From Candidatus Trichofilum aggregatum (lineage in GTDB: Bacteria > Chloroflexota > Anaerolineae > Promineifilales > Promineifilaceae), in the NCBI GenBank assembly GCA_016716885.1, contig JADJUV010000021.1, positions 14,940 through 78,939 of the forward strand: a stretch of DNA of 64,000 nt, in the 5' to 3' direction. Of the stretch, positions 26,552 to 37,300 are shown piece after piece. The stretch's first letter is position 1, and each line of letters begins with the position of its first letter. The notes below the pieces were generated by a model. That model did not search any database. It had not been told where the DNA came from and worked only from the letters and a program-made list of their open reading frames with translations. The translations under genes were made by a program, and so were the position numbers.

Positions 26552-28126
26552 TCACTGCACCTGCATGAGCAAAGGCACATAAGCACTCTCGTCCAATGGA
26601 AGATACTCATCCGCGCCTATATCAAAACCAGGGCCGATGGGGCGCGGTTGGTTGTCCAGGTCGTGGGGGACATCGGGCAACGATGTGCCCTCATCAATGG
26701 CCGGACTGCCTTCTTTCAGGTGGTAGTCGTGGCCGGGTTCGTTGAGGAAGAGCTGGGCCGGGGTAGCAATGAGCGAATGGGTGTCGTAGCCGAGGGCCTG
26801 CCATTGGGCCAGAGTGATAACACTGTCGCCGTCGTCGGTGCTGAAGCGACTCATCACCACATTGTAATCGCTGGCAAAACCAGCGACGGTGGTCGCGGGG
26901 AGTGAAATGACACCCCGCCAGGCGTGATAGGTGTACAAAATATTGTTGTATAGCTTGTTGTTGGTACAACCCGTGGCACTGAGCAAAATGGCCCAACGGG
27001 CGTCGCTGGCCATCACTAGGGTGTTGTTCAGCACCCGGTTGTCATGGGAACAGACCGCCCCATCCTGCTGAAAAATGGCGATACCGGTGGCATGGTTCTG
27101 GTAAAGCAAATTGTTGCGAATGAGCGTGTCAGTGACACCATCCATGTTGATTCCGGCACAACCACCCAGCCCGTTTTCATAAATCGTGTTTTGTTCGACA
27201 AGGCCATCCGAAATCGTGCCATCGCCGCCCTGGCTGAGATCACCGTTCATGTGCAGGCCGCAGTTGGCGTTGTGGTGCAGTTGGTTACGCCGCACGGTGA
27301 AGCGGTCGCCGCTGTTGCTCAGATAGATGCCGTGCTCGCCGTTGTGATGGCTGTCGTTGTCTTCCACTACAATGTCGTCTACAAAGCCGGTAAAGATGCC
27401 GGTTGAACTGGTACTTAAGCCGTTGTGATGCACGTCGTTGCCACGAATGATGAAGTGGTGGCTATGATTGTCCTCGTTACCGCGCATGTCTATGCCCCAG
27501 TTGGGGGCGTTCGCCACCTCTAGCCCTTCAACGATCCAGTAGGCGACTGTGCCATCGCCTTCCCAAGTTTCCAATTCAATGTTGCTATTGTGCGTGTTGT
27601 CCGGGCCGGGAGCGTTGATGAGGACGTTGGCTCCTGCCGCGGCCGCGACCCGGATCCAATTATCCGCCGTGCCTGATTGCTCAATCCGCATCCCCACGTA
27701 GGTTCCACTTTGCACCAGGATGGTGTCGCCGGGGGCCACGGTTTCGACGGCATGTTGCAAGGTGAGCCAGGGCGCGGCCGCGCTGCCACTGTTGTTGTTA
27801 TGGCCGTTGGTGGCGACATAGTAAGTTTGGCCGCCGAGGGATGGGGTGAGAGAGGGCATAGGTAAGGATGAGGGGGTTGCGGCCGCGACGAACTCTATCG
27901 TAGGTGTCGCCTGTACCATCTGGCAGGCCAGCAGAATAAGACCACACAAAAAGAAGAAGGCAGAATGTTTTCTTTTAAGCCCCGCGGTTGCCAGCCTGGC
28001 CGTCACAGACAGCCGCCCACGCCCCCCCGCACCACCCCCAAAAAAAGGCGCGGGGAAAAAAACAAAACCAAACAGGCCGTTATCCTTATTTTTGCTTCCG
28101 GCAAAGTAAAAGCAGGTTATAATCAC
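26552..28126 (-). CDS. Secreted right-handed parallel beta-helix protein
   Basis: The frame covers 524 codons, but its first 45 are low-complexity and the true start is uncertain; no good ATG lies just before the signal segment SAFFFLCGLILLACQ. That segment ends in a possible lipobox LLAC. The mature part is a pectate-lyase-like beta-helix of the NosD/DUF1565 kind: GDTILVQSGTYVGMRIEQSG, then repeats such as FIIRGNDVHHNG, IVVEDNDSHHNGEHGIYLSN and FTVRRNQLHHNANCGLHMNG. The end carries DFDIGADEY and the short tail AYVPLLMQVQ. It probably binds or cleaves polysaccharide outside the cell. No catalytic residues were identified with confidence. Confidence 0.78.
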   Translation of the reverse strand: MIITCFYFAGSKNKDNGLFGFVFFPAPFFGGGAGGRGRLSVTARLATAGLKRKHSAFFFLCGLILLACQMVQATPTIEFVAAATPSSLPMPSLTPSLGGQTYYVATNGHNNNSGSAAAPWLTLQHAVETVAPGDTILVQSGTYVGMRIEQSGTADNWIRVAAAAGANVLINAPGPDNTHNSNIELETWEGDGTVAYWIVEGLEVANAPNWGIDMRGNEDNHSHHFIIRGNDVHHNGLSTSSTGIFTGFVDDIVVEDNDSHHNGEHGIYLSNSGDRFTVRRNQLHHNANCGLHMNGDLSQGGDGTISDGLVEQNTIYENGLGGCAGINMDGVTDTLIRNNLLYQNHATGIAIFQQDGAVCSHDNRVLNNTLVMASDARWAILLSATGCTNNKLYNNILYTYHAWRGVISLPATTVAGFASDYNVVMSRFSTDDGDSVITLAQWQALGYDTHSLIATPAQLFLNEPGHDYHLKEGSPAIDEGTSLPDVPHDLDNQPRPIGPGFDIGADEYLPLDESAYVPLLMQVQ

Positions 28127-28160
28127 TGGCTAAATTCGTCAAGAGATAAAAGGATGTTAC

Positions 28161-29843
28161 ATGAGTGATAAACAAGTCATTTTTTCGATGATGGGTGTGA
28201 GTAAGATTTACCCACCCAATTATCAGGTGTTGAAGGATATTCACCTTTCCTTCTTTTACGGGGCCAAAATTGGCATTATCGGTCTGAATGGATCGGGTAA
28301 AAGTACGCTGTTGCGTATCATTGCCGGGGTGGACAAGGACACCATCGGTGATGTGGTCTTTTTGCCTGGGTACACCGTGGGTTATCTGGAGCAGGAGCCG
28401 CAGTTAGACGAAAGCAAAACCGTGCGCGAAATTGTTGAGGAAGGGGCGCAGGAAGTCGTAGACGCCCTCCGTCAATTCGATGAGATCAACAACAAGTTTG
28501 CCGAGCCAATGAGCGACGACGAAATGAACGCCCTGCTGGAAAAGCAGGGCAAACTGCAAGATAAGCTAGATGCCATGAACGCCTGGGACCTGGACAGCCG
28601 CCTGGAACTAGCCATGGATGCGCTCCGTTGCCCACCGCCGGACACCCCCATCAATGTGATTTCCGGGGGGGAAAAGCGGCGGGTGGCCCTGTGTCGTCTC
28701 TTGCTTAAGGCCCCGGATGTGCTCCTGCTGGACGAACCCACCAACCACCTGGATGCCGAATCGGTAGCCTGGTTGGAGAACCATCTGGTGGAATATCCCG
28801 GCACGATTATTTTGGTGACCCATGACCGATATTTTCTGGACAATGTGACGGGTTGGGTGTTGGAGTTGGATCGCGGCCGCGGCATCCCCTGGAAAGGTAA
28901 TTACTCATCCTGGCTGGGCCAGAAACATGACCGCTTCCTCAAAGAAGCCAAAACCGAAGCCCAACGGCAACGCACCCTGGAGCGAGAACTCGAGTGGGTG
29001 AAAACATCCCCTCGCGGCCGCCAGGCCAAACAAAAAGCCCGTATCAATTCCTACAACGAACTGCTCAATCAGGACCGGGACAAAGCCCGTGAAGAGCTGG
29101 AGATTTATATTCCCCCGGGACCACGCCTGGGTGATGTCGTCGTTCATGCCAACGGGGTCGGCAAAGCATTTGGCAATGTCCTTTTATACGAAAACCTCAC
29201 CTTTGACATTCCCCCGGCGGGTATCGTAGGTATCATCGGGCCAAACGGGGCCGGTAAAACAACCCTGTTTCGCATGATTGTCGGACAGGAACAGCCAGAC
29301 GCCGGCACATTAACCGTTGGCTCGACGGTAGAACTGGCCTACGTTGATCAGAGTCGGGATGATCTCAGCGCCAACAAAACGGTGTGGGAAGAGATTTCCG
29401 GCGGGAATGAACAGATTATGTTGGGCGACCGGCGCATCAATTCCCGAGCTTATGTGGGACGGTTCAACTTTGCCGGGCAAGATCAACAAAAGAAAGTGGG
29501 TGAACTTTCCGGTGGAGAACGCAACCGGGTTCACCTGGCCAAAACGTTACTTTCTGGCGGCAATTTGCTCCTTCTAGACGAACCATCCAACGATCTGGAT
29601 GTGAATACACTGCGAGCATTGGAAGAAGCGCTGATCAACTTTGCCGGTTGTGCCATCATCATTTCCCATGATCGCTGGTTTTTGGACCGGGTAGCCACCC
29701 ATATTCTGGCCTTTGAAGGGGACAGTGAGGTGATATGGTTCCCTGGAAACTACAGTGAGTATGAGGAAGATAAACGGAAAAGATTGGGCGCGGCCGCGGA
29801 TCGACCCCATCGGATCACCTATCGCAAACTACGGCGGGATTAA
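28161..29843 (+). CDS. ettA: Energy-dependent translational throttle protein EttA (ABC-F)
   Basis: This 560-residue cytoplasmic ABC-F ATPase has two nucleotide-binding domains and no membrane domain. It binds the ribosomal E site and tunes translation to the ATP level. Domain 1 has Walker A GLNGSGKST, signature VISGGEKRRVAL and Walker B LLLDEPTNHLD. Domain 2 has GPNGAGKTT, LSGGERNRVHL and LLLDEPSNDLD. The linker and the arm between them (ELEWVKTSPRGRQAKQKARI) and the start FSMMGVSKIYPP match EttA closely, and the length is right. The gene may be co-transcribed with the S1-domain gene about 200 bases downstream. Confidence 0.95.
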   Translation: MSDKQVIFSMMGVSKIYPPNYQVLKDIHLSFFYGAKIGIIGLNGSGKSTLLRIIAGVDKDTIGDVVFLPGYTVGYLEQEPQLDESKTVREIVEEGAQEVVDALRQFDEINNKFAEPMSDDEMNALLEKQGKLQDKLDAMNAWDLDSRLELAMDALRCPPPDTPINVISGGEKRRVALCRLLLKAPDVLLLDEPTNHLDAESVAWLENHLVEYPGTIILVTHDRYFLDNVTGWVLELDRGRGIPWKGNYSSWLGQKHDRFLKEAKTEAQRQRTLERELEWVKTSPRGRQAKQKARINSYNELLNQDRDKAREELEIYIPPGPRLGDVVVHANGVGKAFGNVLLYENLTFDIPPAGIVGIIGPNGAGKTTLFRMIVGQEQPDAGTLTVGSTVELAYVDQSRDDLSANKTVWEEISGGNEQIMLGDRRINSRAYVGRFNFAGQDQQKKVGELSGGERNRVHLAKTLLSGGNLLLLDEPSNDLDVNTLRALEEALINFAGCAIIISHDRWFLDRVATHILAFEGDSEVIWFPGNYSEYEEDKRKRLGAAADRPHRITYRKLRRD

Positions 29844-30038
29844 CGAGCAAGACAATCTACCTACCCGAATTTCCAGGTGGGCCACGATGCGGCCGCGGGC
29901 CTTCCCCTTGCGCCTCACCACTGGTCACAAGAGGAGCACCGCCGTGATCCCCACCGTGGGTCTATTGCCAACCATCCTAAACAAAGTATAATTTCCTCCA
30001 GAAACCGCCCTCAGGCGGAAACCAAAAGAGTGATTTTC

Positions 30039-31223
30039 ATGAGTAATTTTCAGAGTAATCAACATTCACAGTACATTGATGACCCCGATCACCCCCTTGC
30101 CTTCTTACTCGAAGAAGACCTGAACCTCAATCCACCCTCAGTGGGCGAAATTCGCACCGGTGAAATCGTCGCCATTCGTAACAACGAGATTCTGGTAGAC
30201 ATTGGCGCCAAGTCCGAAGCCATCATCCCCCAAGATGAACTAGATGAGTTAGGTAAGGATCTGCGTAACCACCTGAAACTAGGTGAACAAATTGCCGTCT
30301 ATATCGTTAACCCTGAAGATGAAGACGGTAATATTATCGTCTCCTACAGCCGGGCCACCGAAGAACAAGATTGGCACCTGGCTCAGGATTTATTGGCCTC
30401 CCAAGATGTGTACAACAGTCAGGTGATTGGGTACAACAAAGGAGGCTTGCTTATCAAAGTAGGACTTCTGCGTGGTTTCGTACCCATCTCCCAGATTGGG
30501 GGACATCTACATAATAGCCGCAATGCCGAAGATCAGTTACGCCAACGGGTTGGTAGCTCACTGGCCTGCAAGGTCATTGAAGTAGAACGAGAGCGCAACC
30601 GGCTAATTCTGTCGGAAAAAGCGGCCGCGAAAGAAATGCGCGCCAGCCAGCGTAGTCGGCTACTCGAAGATTTGCGCGAAGGCGATATCCGCCCCGGTCG
30701 AGTCGTCAACCTGGCCCCCTTTGGTGCCTTTGTTGACATTGGCGGCATGGAAGGGCTGGTTCATCTCTCTGAATTAAGCTGGCGTCGCATTCATGACCCC
30801 GCCGAAGTACTTAAGATAAACGACGAGGTCAAAGCCTACGTATTGAGTGTTGATCGTGATCAGAAACGTATCGCCTTAAGTCTGAAACGTCTGGAACCAG
30901 ATCCCTGGACGCAAATCGAATCATTGTATCAAGTGGGCCAACTCATCGAAGTCATCATCACCAAACTTACAAAATATGGCGCCTTTGCCAGTCTCAATGA
31001 TAGTTATCAGCTCGAAGGGCTGATCCACATCTCCGAACTGGCCGAAGGTCACATCAAACATCCCCTCCGATGTTGTGCAAAAGATCAAATTGTCACCGCC
31101 CGCATCATTCGCATCAACGCAGACCAACGACAATTGGGACTTAGCATTAAGAAGGTCGCCTCAGACCAATACCTGGAGAGTGATTTAGGCTTGACTGAGG
31201 GAAGTAGAAATCGTTACAAGTGA
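30039..31223 (+). CDS. S1 RNA-binding domain protein (ribosomal protein S1-like)
   Basis: This 394-residue protein is built of four S1 (OB-fold) repeats: GEIVAIRNNEILVDIGAKSE, NSQVIGYNKGGLLIKVGLLR, GRVVNLAPFGAFVDIGGMEG and IEVIITKLTKYGAFASLND. The third is the best conserved, with GLVHLSELSW. Such proteins bind mRNA and help it onto the 30S subunit. The chosen ATG follows AAAAGAG; the open frame upstream overlaps spacer. A small hairpin (ACCGCCCTCAGGCGGAAACC, 30003-30022) lies just before the ribosome site and could modulate translation, as S1 genes often control themselves. Confidence 0.88.
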   Translation: MSNFQSNQHSQYIDDPDHPLAFLLEEDLNLNPPSVGEIRTGEIVAIRNNEILVDIGAKSEAIIPQDELDELGKDLRNHLKLGEQIAVYIVNPEDEDGNIIVSYSRATEEQDWHLAQDLLASQDVYNSQVIGYNKGGLLIKVGLLRGFVPISQIGGHLHNSRNAEDQLRQRVGSSLACKVIEVERERNRLILSEKAAAKEMRASQRSRLLEDLREGDIRPGRVVNLAPFGAFVDIGGMEGLVHLSELSWRRIHDPAEVLKINDEVKAYVLSVDRDQKRIALSLKRLEPDPWTQIESLYQVGQLIEVIITKLTKYGAFASLNDSYQLEGLIHISELAEGHIKHPLRCCAKDQIVTARIIRINADQRQLGLSIKKVASDQYLESDLGLTEGSRNRYK

Positions 31224-31250
31224 ACAGTGACACGTATTGTCACTGTTATT

Positions 31251-31362
31251 ATAGCTGTTCAGATAATCATTTGGGGTCTTTGTTCGTAGTGACCGCTTTA
31301 GCGGGTTAGTACTAGCCCGCTAAAGCGGTCGCTACAAACAGAATCTTTTTCTTGAAAGCTAT
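31251..31362 (-). repeat. Mini-element, inverted copy 3
   Basis: ATAGCTGTTCAGATAATCAT at the left and CTTGAAAGCTAT at the right bound the same hairpin (GTAGTGACCGCTTTAGCGGG with CCCGCTAAAGCGGTCGCTAC), read in the opposite orientation to the copy at 24418. It lies between the S1-domain gene and clpC. Confidence 0.8.
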
Positions 31363-31466
31363 AGTCACTGATAACGAAGAACTGATAACTGATCTGTGGG
31401 GGAATTTATCAAACCGTTGAAGGCGTTGGAGGGTTACCTTCACTGTTTATCATCGAGGTAAGAGCC

Positions 31467-34013
31467 GTGGACTCCAAAAACTGGGAACGCTTCACCAAAC
31501 GTGCACGACAGGTACTCAGCCTGGCACAAGAAGAAGCTGAGCGAATGAATCATAGTTATATAGGTAGCGAACACGTCCTCATCGGCTTGCTCCGCGAAGA
31601 AGGCGGCGTGGCGGGAAAAGTGTTGCGTGAATTAGGGTTGGAAGCCGTGCGTGTGCAAAAAATGGTGGAACGCATGAGCGGGGGAAAAGTATCACGCACC
31701 CCCTTCACAAAAGTGGAACTCGCCCCAACTACCAAACGTATCTTGCAACTGGCTTACGATGAAGCCCGGCGCATGGGACAACATTACATCAGCACAGAAC
31801 ATCTCTTATTAGCTCTAGCACGGGAAACAACCGGCCCAGCGATGGATGTTCTGCGTAAATTTGGCGTCAGCCCGGAGCAGATCCGTCGCCAGACACGCCG
31901 CATGTTGAAAGAAAGTCCCGCCTCATCTGGTAATGAACCGGTGGCGGAAAAAGTGGGGGCTGGTGCGGCCCGTGCCAAGAAAGAAAAGAGCAAAACGCCG
32001 CTGGTAGACCAATTGGCTACCGACCTGACCTCGTTGGCTGAAGAGGGCAAACTTGATCCGGTGGTGGGGCGTCGTATGGAAATTGAACGGGTCATTCAGA
32101 TTTTGGCCCGTCGTACCAAGAATAACCCAGCCCTCATCGGTGAACCCGGTGTGGGTAAGACGGCCATCGTGGAAGGGTTAGCCCAGAAAATAGTCGATGG
32201 CGAAGTGCCCGAAATATTGCAGAACAAACGGGTTTTACAATTGGATGTCGGTTCTCTAGTCGCTGGAACAATGTACCGGGGACAATTTGAGGAACGGCTC
32301 AAGCGGGTTATCGAAGAACTCAAACAAGGGGATGCCATCCTCTTTATTGATGAAGTTCATATGCTGGTGGGTGCTGGTTCGGCCGGTAGTTCGGTTGATG
32401 CGGCCAACATTCTGAAGCCAGCCCTGGCGCGGGGTGAGTTGCAGTGCATCGGCGCAACTACGTTGGATGAGTACCGCAAGTACATCGAGAGTGACGCTGC
32501 TTTGGAGCGCCGCTTCCAACCGGTACGGGTAGATGAACCCTCACAAGATGAAGCCGTCCAGATTTTGCATGGCATTAAGAAAGCTTACGAACAACACCAT
32601 AATCTGGCGATTAGTGATGAGGCCATCGCGGCCGCAGTCAAACTGTCCGCTCGTTACGTCACGGAACGGTTCTTGCCCGACAAGGCCATTGACCTGATTG
32701 ACGAAGGGGCCTCCCGCGTGCGCATGTATCGCGCTCCCCAATCTACCAATATCCGCGAAGCGTATGACAACCTGCGCGAAATTCGTGAGGAACGAAACTT
32801 CGTCTTGGAAGAAGGACGATTTGAGGACGCGGCCGCGCTCCGTGAGCAAGAAGAAGAAATTCAGCGGCAACTGGATCAGTTACGCGCTGGCGGGGTTGAC
32901 CCGGAGCATCTCCTGTTGCTGACGGCCGAAGACATCGCCGAAGTGCTTTCTATGTGGACTGGCATTCCCGTGTCCCAGCTAACGGCAGAAGAATCGGCTC
33001 GTTTGTTACGGATGGAAGCCGAACTCAAAAAAGCGATTGTCGGTCAAGAAGAGGCTATCATTGCCATCGCCAAAGCGGTGCGCCGGGCGCGGGCTGGCCT
33101 GAAAAGCCCACGTCGGCCAATTGGCTCATTCCTCTTCCTTGGCCCTACCGGTGTCGGCAAAACGGAATTAACCAAAGCATTGGCGAAATTCTTGTTTGGC
33201 TCAGAAGAGGCCCTCATTCAGTTGGATATGTCGGAGTTCATGGAACGACATACGGTGGCGCGTCTGTTAGGCTCACCTCCCGGCTATGTAGGGTATGATG
33301 ACGCCGGTCAGTTGACGGAAGCGATTCGCCGACGCCCCTACTCTATTGTCGTTTTTGACGAAATTGAGAAGGCCCACCCTGAAGTGTTTAATATCCTGCT
33401 CCAGATTATGGAAGAGGGGCATCTCTCGGATGCCAAGGGGCACAAAGTTGATTTCCGCAATGCGATGATCATTATGACATCCAATGTGGGCGCATCTACG
33501 ATTAAGCGCGGCCCGAACCTGGGCTTTTCGTTCCAGCAGGACGCGGCCGCGGCCGCTGATCACGCTCATGGTGAGATGCGGAAGAAGCTCATGGACGAAC
33601 TCAAGCATAATTTCCGGCCTGAGTTCATCAATCGGGTGGATAGCATTATTGTCTTCCGTGAGTTGAGCAAAGCCGACATCCGCCAGATCGTGAATATCAT
33701 GATCCTTGAGGTCAACGAACGGTTAGTCGAATATGAATTGAACCTTTCGGCAACTGATGAAGCGCGGGACTGGTTGGCGGAAAACGGTTATAACCCTGAG
33801 TTTGGGGCGCGGCCGCTACGTCGCACTGTCCAGATGGAAGTAGAAGATCGTTTGTCGGATTCCCTTTTAGCTGGTGAATTTAAGGCGGGGGATGATGTGA
33901 TGGTCGGTGTGGCGGAAAATCAGATTACGCTTACCCTCAATGAGCCGAAGGTGCAAGAACCGGAAGGGGAAGAGGACGAAGGGCTGGAAGTAGAAGCCGT
34001 ACCGCTGTTATAA
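31467..34013 (+). CDS. clpC: ATP-dependent Clp protease ATP-binding subunit ClpC
   Basis: This 848-residue Hsp100 unfoldase feeds substrates into ClpP. It starts at GTG 31467 with the Clp-N double repeat (FTKRARQVLSLAQEEAERMN, GSEHVLIGLLREEGG). The first AAA+ module has GEPGVGKTA and FIDEVHMLVGAG. The UVR-type middle helix (FEDAAALREQEEEIQRQL) marks ClpC rather than ClpB or ClpA. The second AAA+ module has GPTGVGKTE and VFDEIEKAHPEV. The C-terminal tail is acidic. It is the likely partner of ClpS at 15653. No CtsR or McsB-like regulator is next to it. A strong terminator follows the gene. Confidence 0.95.
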   Translation: MDSKNWERFTKRARQVLSLAQEEAERMNHSYIGSEHVLIGLLREEGGVAGKVLRELGLEAVRVQKMVERMSGGKVSRTPFTKVELAPTTKRILQLAYDEARRMGQHYISTEHLLLALARETTGPAMDVLRKFGVSPEQIRRQTRRMLKESPASSGNEPVAEKVGAGAARAKKEKSKTPLVDQLATDLTSLAEEGKLDPVVGRRMEIERVIQILARRTKNNPALIGEPGVGKTAIVEGLAQKIVDGEVPEILQNKRVLQLDVGSLVAGTMYRGQFEERLKRVIEELKQGDAILFIDEVHMLVGAGSAGSSVDAANILKPALARGELQCIGATTLDEYRKYIESDAALERRFQPVRVDEPSQDEAVQILHGIKKAYEQHHNLAISDEAIAAAVKLSARYVTERFLPDKAIDLIDEGASRVRMYRAPQSTNIREAYDNLREIREERNFVLEEGRFEDAAALREQEEEIQRQLDQLRAGGVDPEHLLLLTAEDIAEVLSMWTGIPVSQLTAEESARLLRMEAELKKAIVGQEEAIIAIAKAVRRARAGLKSPRRPIGSFLFLGPTGVGKTELTKALAKFLFGSEEALIQLDMSEFMERHTVARLLGSPPGYVGYDDAGQLTEAIRRRPYSIVVFDEIEKAHPEVFNILLQIMEEGHLSDAKGHKVDFRNAMIIMTSNVGASTIKRGPNLGFSFQQDAAAAADHAHGEMRKKLMDELKHNFRPEFINRVDSIIVFRELSKADIRQIVNIMILEVNERLVEYELNLSATDEARDWLAENGYNPEFGARPLRRTVQMEVEDRLSDSLLAGEFKAGDDVMVGVAENQITLTLNEPKVQEPEGEEDEGLEVEAVPLL

Positions 34014-34080
34014 TCCTCAGACAAATAAGTATCGTTCCTGACTCAAGTTGTTTGACGAAGGACGAATGACCAAAGAAAAA

Positions 34081-34122
34081 AAGAACCCCGGAACGTGTGA
34101 ACGTTCCGGGGTTCTTTTTTTT
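34081..34122 (+). terminator. Rho-independent terminator after clpC
   Basis: A perfect 16-bp stem AAGAACCCCGGAACGT (34081-34096) and its complement (34101-34116) around a GTGA loop is followed by a T tract. Confidence 0.92.
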
Positions 34123-34145
34123 CTAGTAGCGCTTTGCAGAAGCGT

Positions 34146-34317
34146 TTAGTAGATTTAGTCCGAGCCCACCCCCCCCAAAGGAAGGGGCGGCGCGGTTTTC
34201 GGCGCCGAAAAGGCCGAATTCCCCGCCCCTGGGGGCGGGGTTAGGGGCGGGGGTTCCGGCGACAAACTGATAACAAATCTTGTCATAAAAACATAAGCCC
34301 ACCTTTCGTAAAGACGC
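34146..34317 (-). repeat. Intergenic hairpin element, inverted copy 5
   Basis: On the minus strand it reads CTTTACGAAAGGTGGGCTTA, ATTTGTTATCAGTTTGTCGC, CGGAACCCCCGCCCCTAACC, then a degenerate central hairpin (CGGCGCCGAAAACCGCGCC region). Bases 34324-34386 hold an inverted copy of the CCCGACGCGGCGATAGAGCG repeat. No gene lies between 34014 and 34393. Confidence 0.75.
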
Positions 34318-34393
34318 CCTATACGGTCAACGGGCATAATCTGACATTTTTCCCCTCGCTCTATCGCCGCGTCGGGTCTAGTCGCTTCAAACC

Positions 34394-37300
34394 TCACACC
34401 TTCTTCTTCACCGGGCGCTCCGTCCCATTGCTTTCATATAACTTGCTCAGGCTTTTATTCCGCGCCACCCATAATCCTACCAACCCAATCTTCAGCTCAT
34501 ACAGCGAGGCAACCTCATCACCCACTTCACGCAAGATGTCCCGCTGTACCAGCCGGTTCAGGGCGGTTGTCACCTCGGCGGGGGTGAGATGGATGTTGTA
34601 ACGGCCCAGGTATTGCAGTAAATCGGTCGGGTAGAAAGGGCGCTCTCTATCCATCAGGTGGGCCGCGGCCGTCAACAAGGCTCGCTCGGCCTGGGATGAT
34701 TGTTGCCACAGGTAAGCAAAATGGGCTTCACCCAGGCTGAGCATCTGATCCAGAGTGGCGTTGACATCGGAGATGGTGATGTAGGGGTTTTTCTGCTCGT
34801 TGGCCCGGTTAACCAGGGTGTAGCAGACCAGTTGCAGAAAGTAGGGATGCCCTGCGGTCACTCGCAACACCTTCTCCAGCGAGAGATCATCGTAAACCAG
34901 ATGGGGTGAGACGGGTTCAGTAATGAGACGGGTCGCGGCCGCGTCGTCTAAAAAGCCAATCTCCCCATGCAAGGCAATATTAAACAAGACCGACCAGTAA
35001 TCACTACTCATCTCCTCCAGCCGGTGCGTGCCTACAAAGACAAAACTTAGCCCCTGGGCATGTTGCATGAGATGGCGCAGATAGGTAAAAAACGTAGGCG
35101 GCAAAATACCATCATTCACCAGATTCTGGAACGCCTCAAACTCATCCAAAACGAGGAGCAGGGTTGTGCCTGGGGGCAGAAGGGACTGAGCATAAGGAAT
35201 AAATTGCCGCTGGAACAGGTGGGTGGGTTCTCATCCCAGGCGGAACGCTCTGGCACATCGAGTTGATACCCTTTGGCACTGAGTGCATCGCCCATGGCCC
35301 AGGCCAGGTCATAAAGCAAAGCGGCCATCCCTGACACCACCCCCAACGATTGACAATCTATGTAAACGGCCAGCAAATTGGGCGGCAGATGTTGATCCAG
35401 CCGCAGCAGGGCCGAAGTTTTGCCCGTGCGGCGCTGCCCTACCATGATCAGCACCCGGTTTTGGTCGGGATGTCCGGCATTCTCGGCAATAAAACGGAAG
35501 AATCGCTCCCGCCCCACGAACAATGAACTGTGCCGACGCAGCGGTGTACCAGGAGAATACGGGTTGATGACCGGCGTGAACTCCTTTATGGGCGGCAAAA
35601 GGGAAACCATGTCGGCAAAGGCCAGGAATTTATCGGGGCGATGGCGATCATCGTAGCGGACGTGACAAACCAGGCGGAAGCGGTCCATAACCTGAGGGGC
35701 GATGAGGAAACTGACCTCGCGGCCGCGGCCCGGCGGCAGGAAAGTGATGGTTTGTGGCGCACTTTTTAGCTCAAAGGCCGGGTCATGTTCCAAGCTGACG
35801 CTGATGTTTTCGGCCGGGGCGCGGCCGCGATTCCTGATCTCCAGCGTCACTTCCGTTTCCGCCTCAGCCACAATGCGGCGGGTCTTTAGCCGGATATCCA
35901 GGCTGGCCTGACCGTGAATCTCCTCGATGGCGGCTGTGACTAACCCCAGCCACCGTTCAATAATGGCCGTCATCAGGCTTTTTTCCAGCCGGTTGACCTG
36001 CCAGGTAACCCGTTCACTAAGCTGACGCAATAAATCGTGGGCGTCGTTGAGGTAAACCAGTTGATCGCCCGCTTCTTCCACACGCATACTGTCACCAAAG
36101 CGGGTGATAACGGGCAAAAGAGCATCGAGGGACATGGCGGGGCGTTCGGCGCGGCCGCGGATACGAAGCGCTTCGATAAGTTGCGGCCGCAATAAACTCA
36201 GCTCCGTAATCGAAGGGGCCACCAGTAGCTGTTGCGCCGTGCGAAAGGTCGCTGACCACCAGGACGAATCACGCCACCCAGGCTTCATCTTATCCGCTTC
36301 ATCCAGGGCACTGAGAATAATGGGCAACCCGGCTTCCGGTCGGGCCGCCAGGAGAAACAGCCCATCTACCAATCCCGCCAAAGATTGATTCCCATCCAGG
36401 CGAGCTTGATTCGCCAATCCCAGCAAAAAGCCCGGCGAATCAGCATTCAGGTTATAAGCTACCCGGATCATATTCAGAGTCGTGGCCGGTTGCTTCTGCA
36501 AGCGGCGGTAAAACCGACGCGCCCGCACATCCGGTTGCCAGGAGCGGCGCAGAAAAGCGCCACTAAACCCCACCACCAACGTCACCGCCATAACCGCCAT
36601 CACCGTGAGCAGGCTATTATCCGGGGTCGGTACAATCAGCGGCGGCGGCCCCGCCTGCGGCTCAATTACCCCGGAATGCACATCATCATGGTAAATAAAG
36701 CGATACCGAACCGCTTCACTCGTGACTGGCGGCTGGATCAGCCAGAACAGCACCTCACTGCGCTGAGCCAGCTTTTCCACCTCAGAAACCCAGCTATTCG
36801 TAACCGGGTCAAATAGTTCCAGCCGCACACCCACCGTTTCATTGACCTCAATGTTTATTACCGAGATATTGAAACTATAGGCAGCACCTTGAACTTCCGC
36901 GAATGGGTTAAGCAAGAGCGGCGGCCGATTGACCTGCTTCTGAAAAAGGCGCACCACCCCCGTTTCCGTGATGGCGACCAATTCGGCCGGTTGCTCGGCC
37001 CGTCGCTGAATGGCCGTCAGGTGAAAAATCTCACCGGCCATCTCCAGGCGATCCCAAATTTCCTGGTTGCCATCGGCCGCATACAGGCTAACAACCCCAT
37101 CACGGGTTCCCACAGCGATATCCGGCACGACATCGCCGTTCAGATCACCCCAATAAAAGGCCGAAATACGCCCCATGTCGTTGAGACGCCATAACTCAGC
37201 GGGTGAAGGATCGCCAATAAACCCCAGGCAGATGAGTTGCTCTTCTTCGGTGGCAATAAAAATGGCATTGCCGCCAATGAAGGTATTGATGGGTGTGCTC

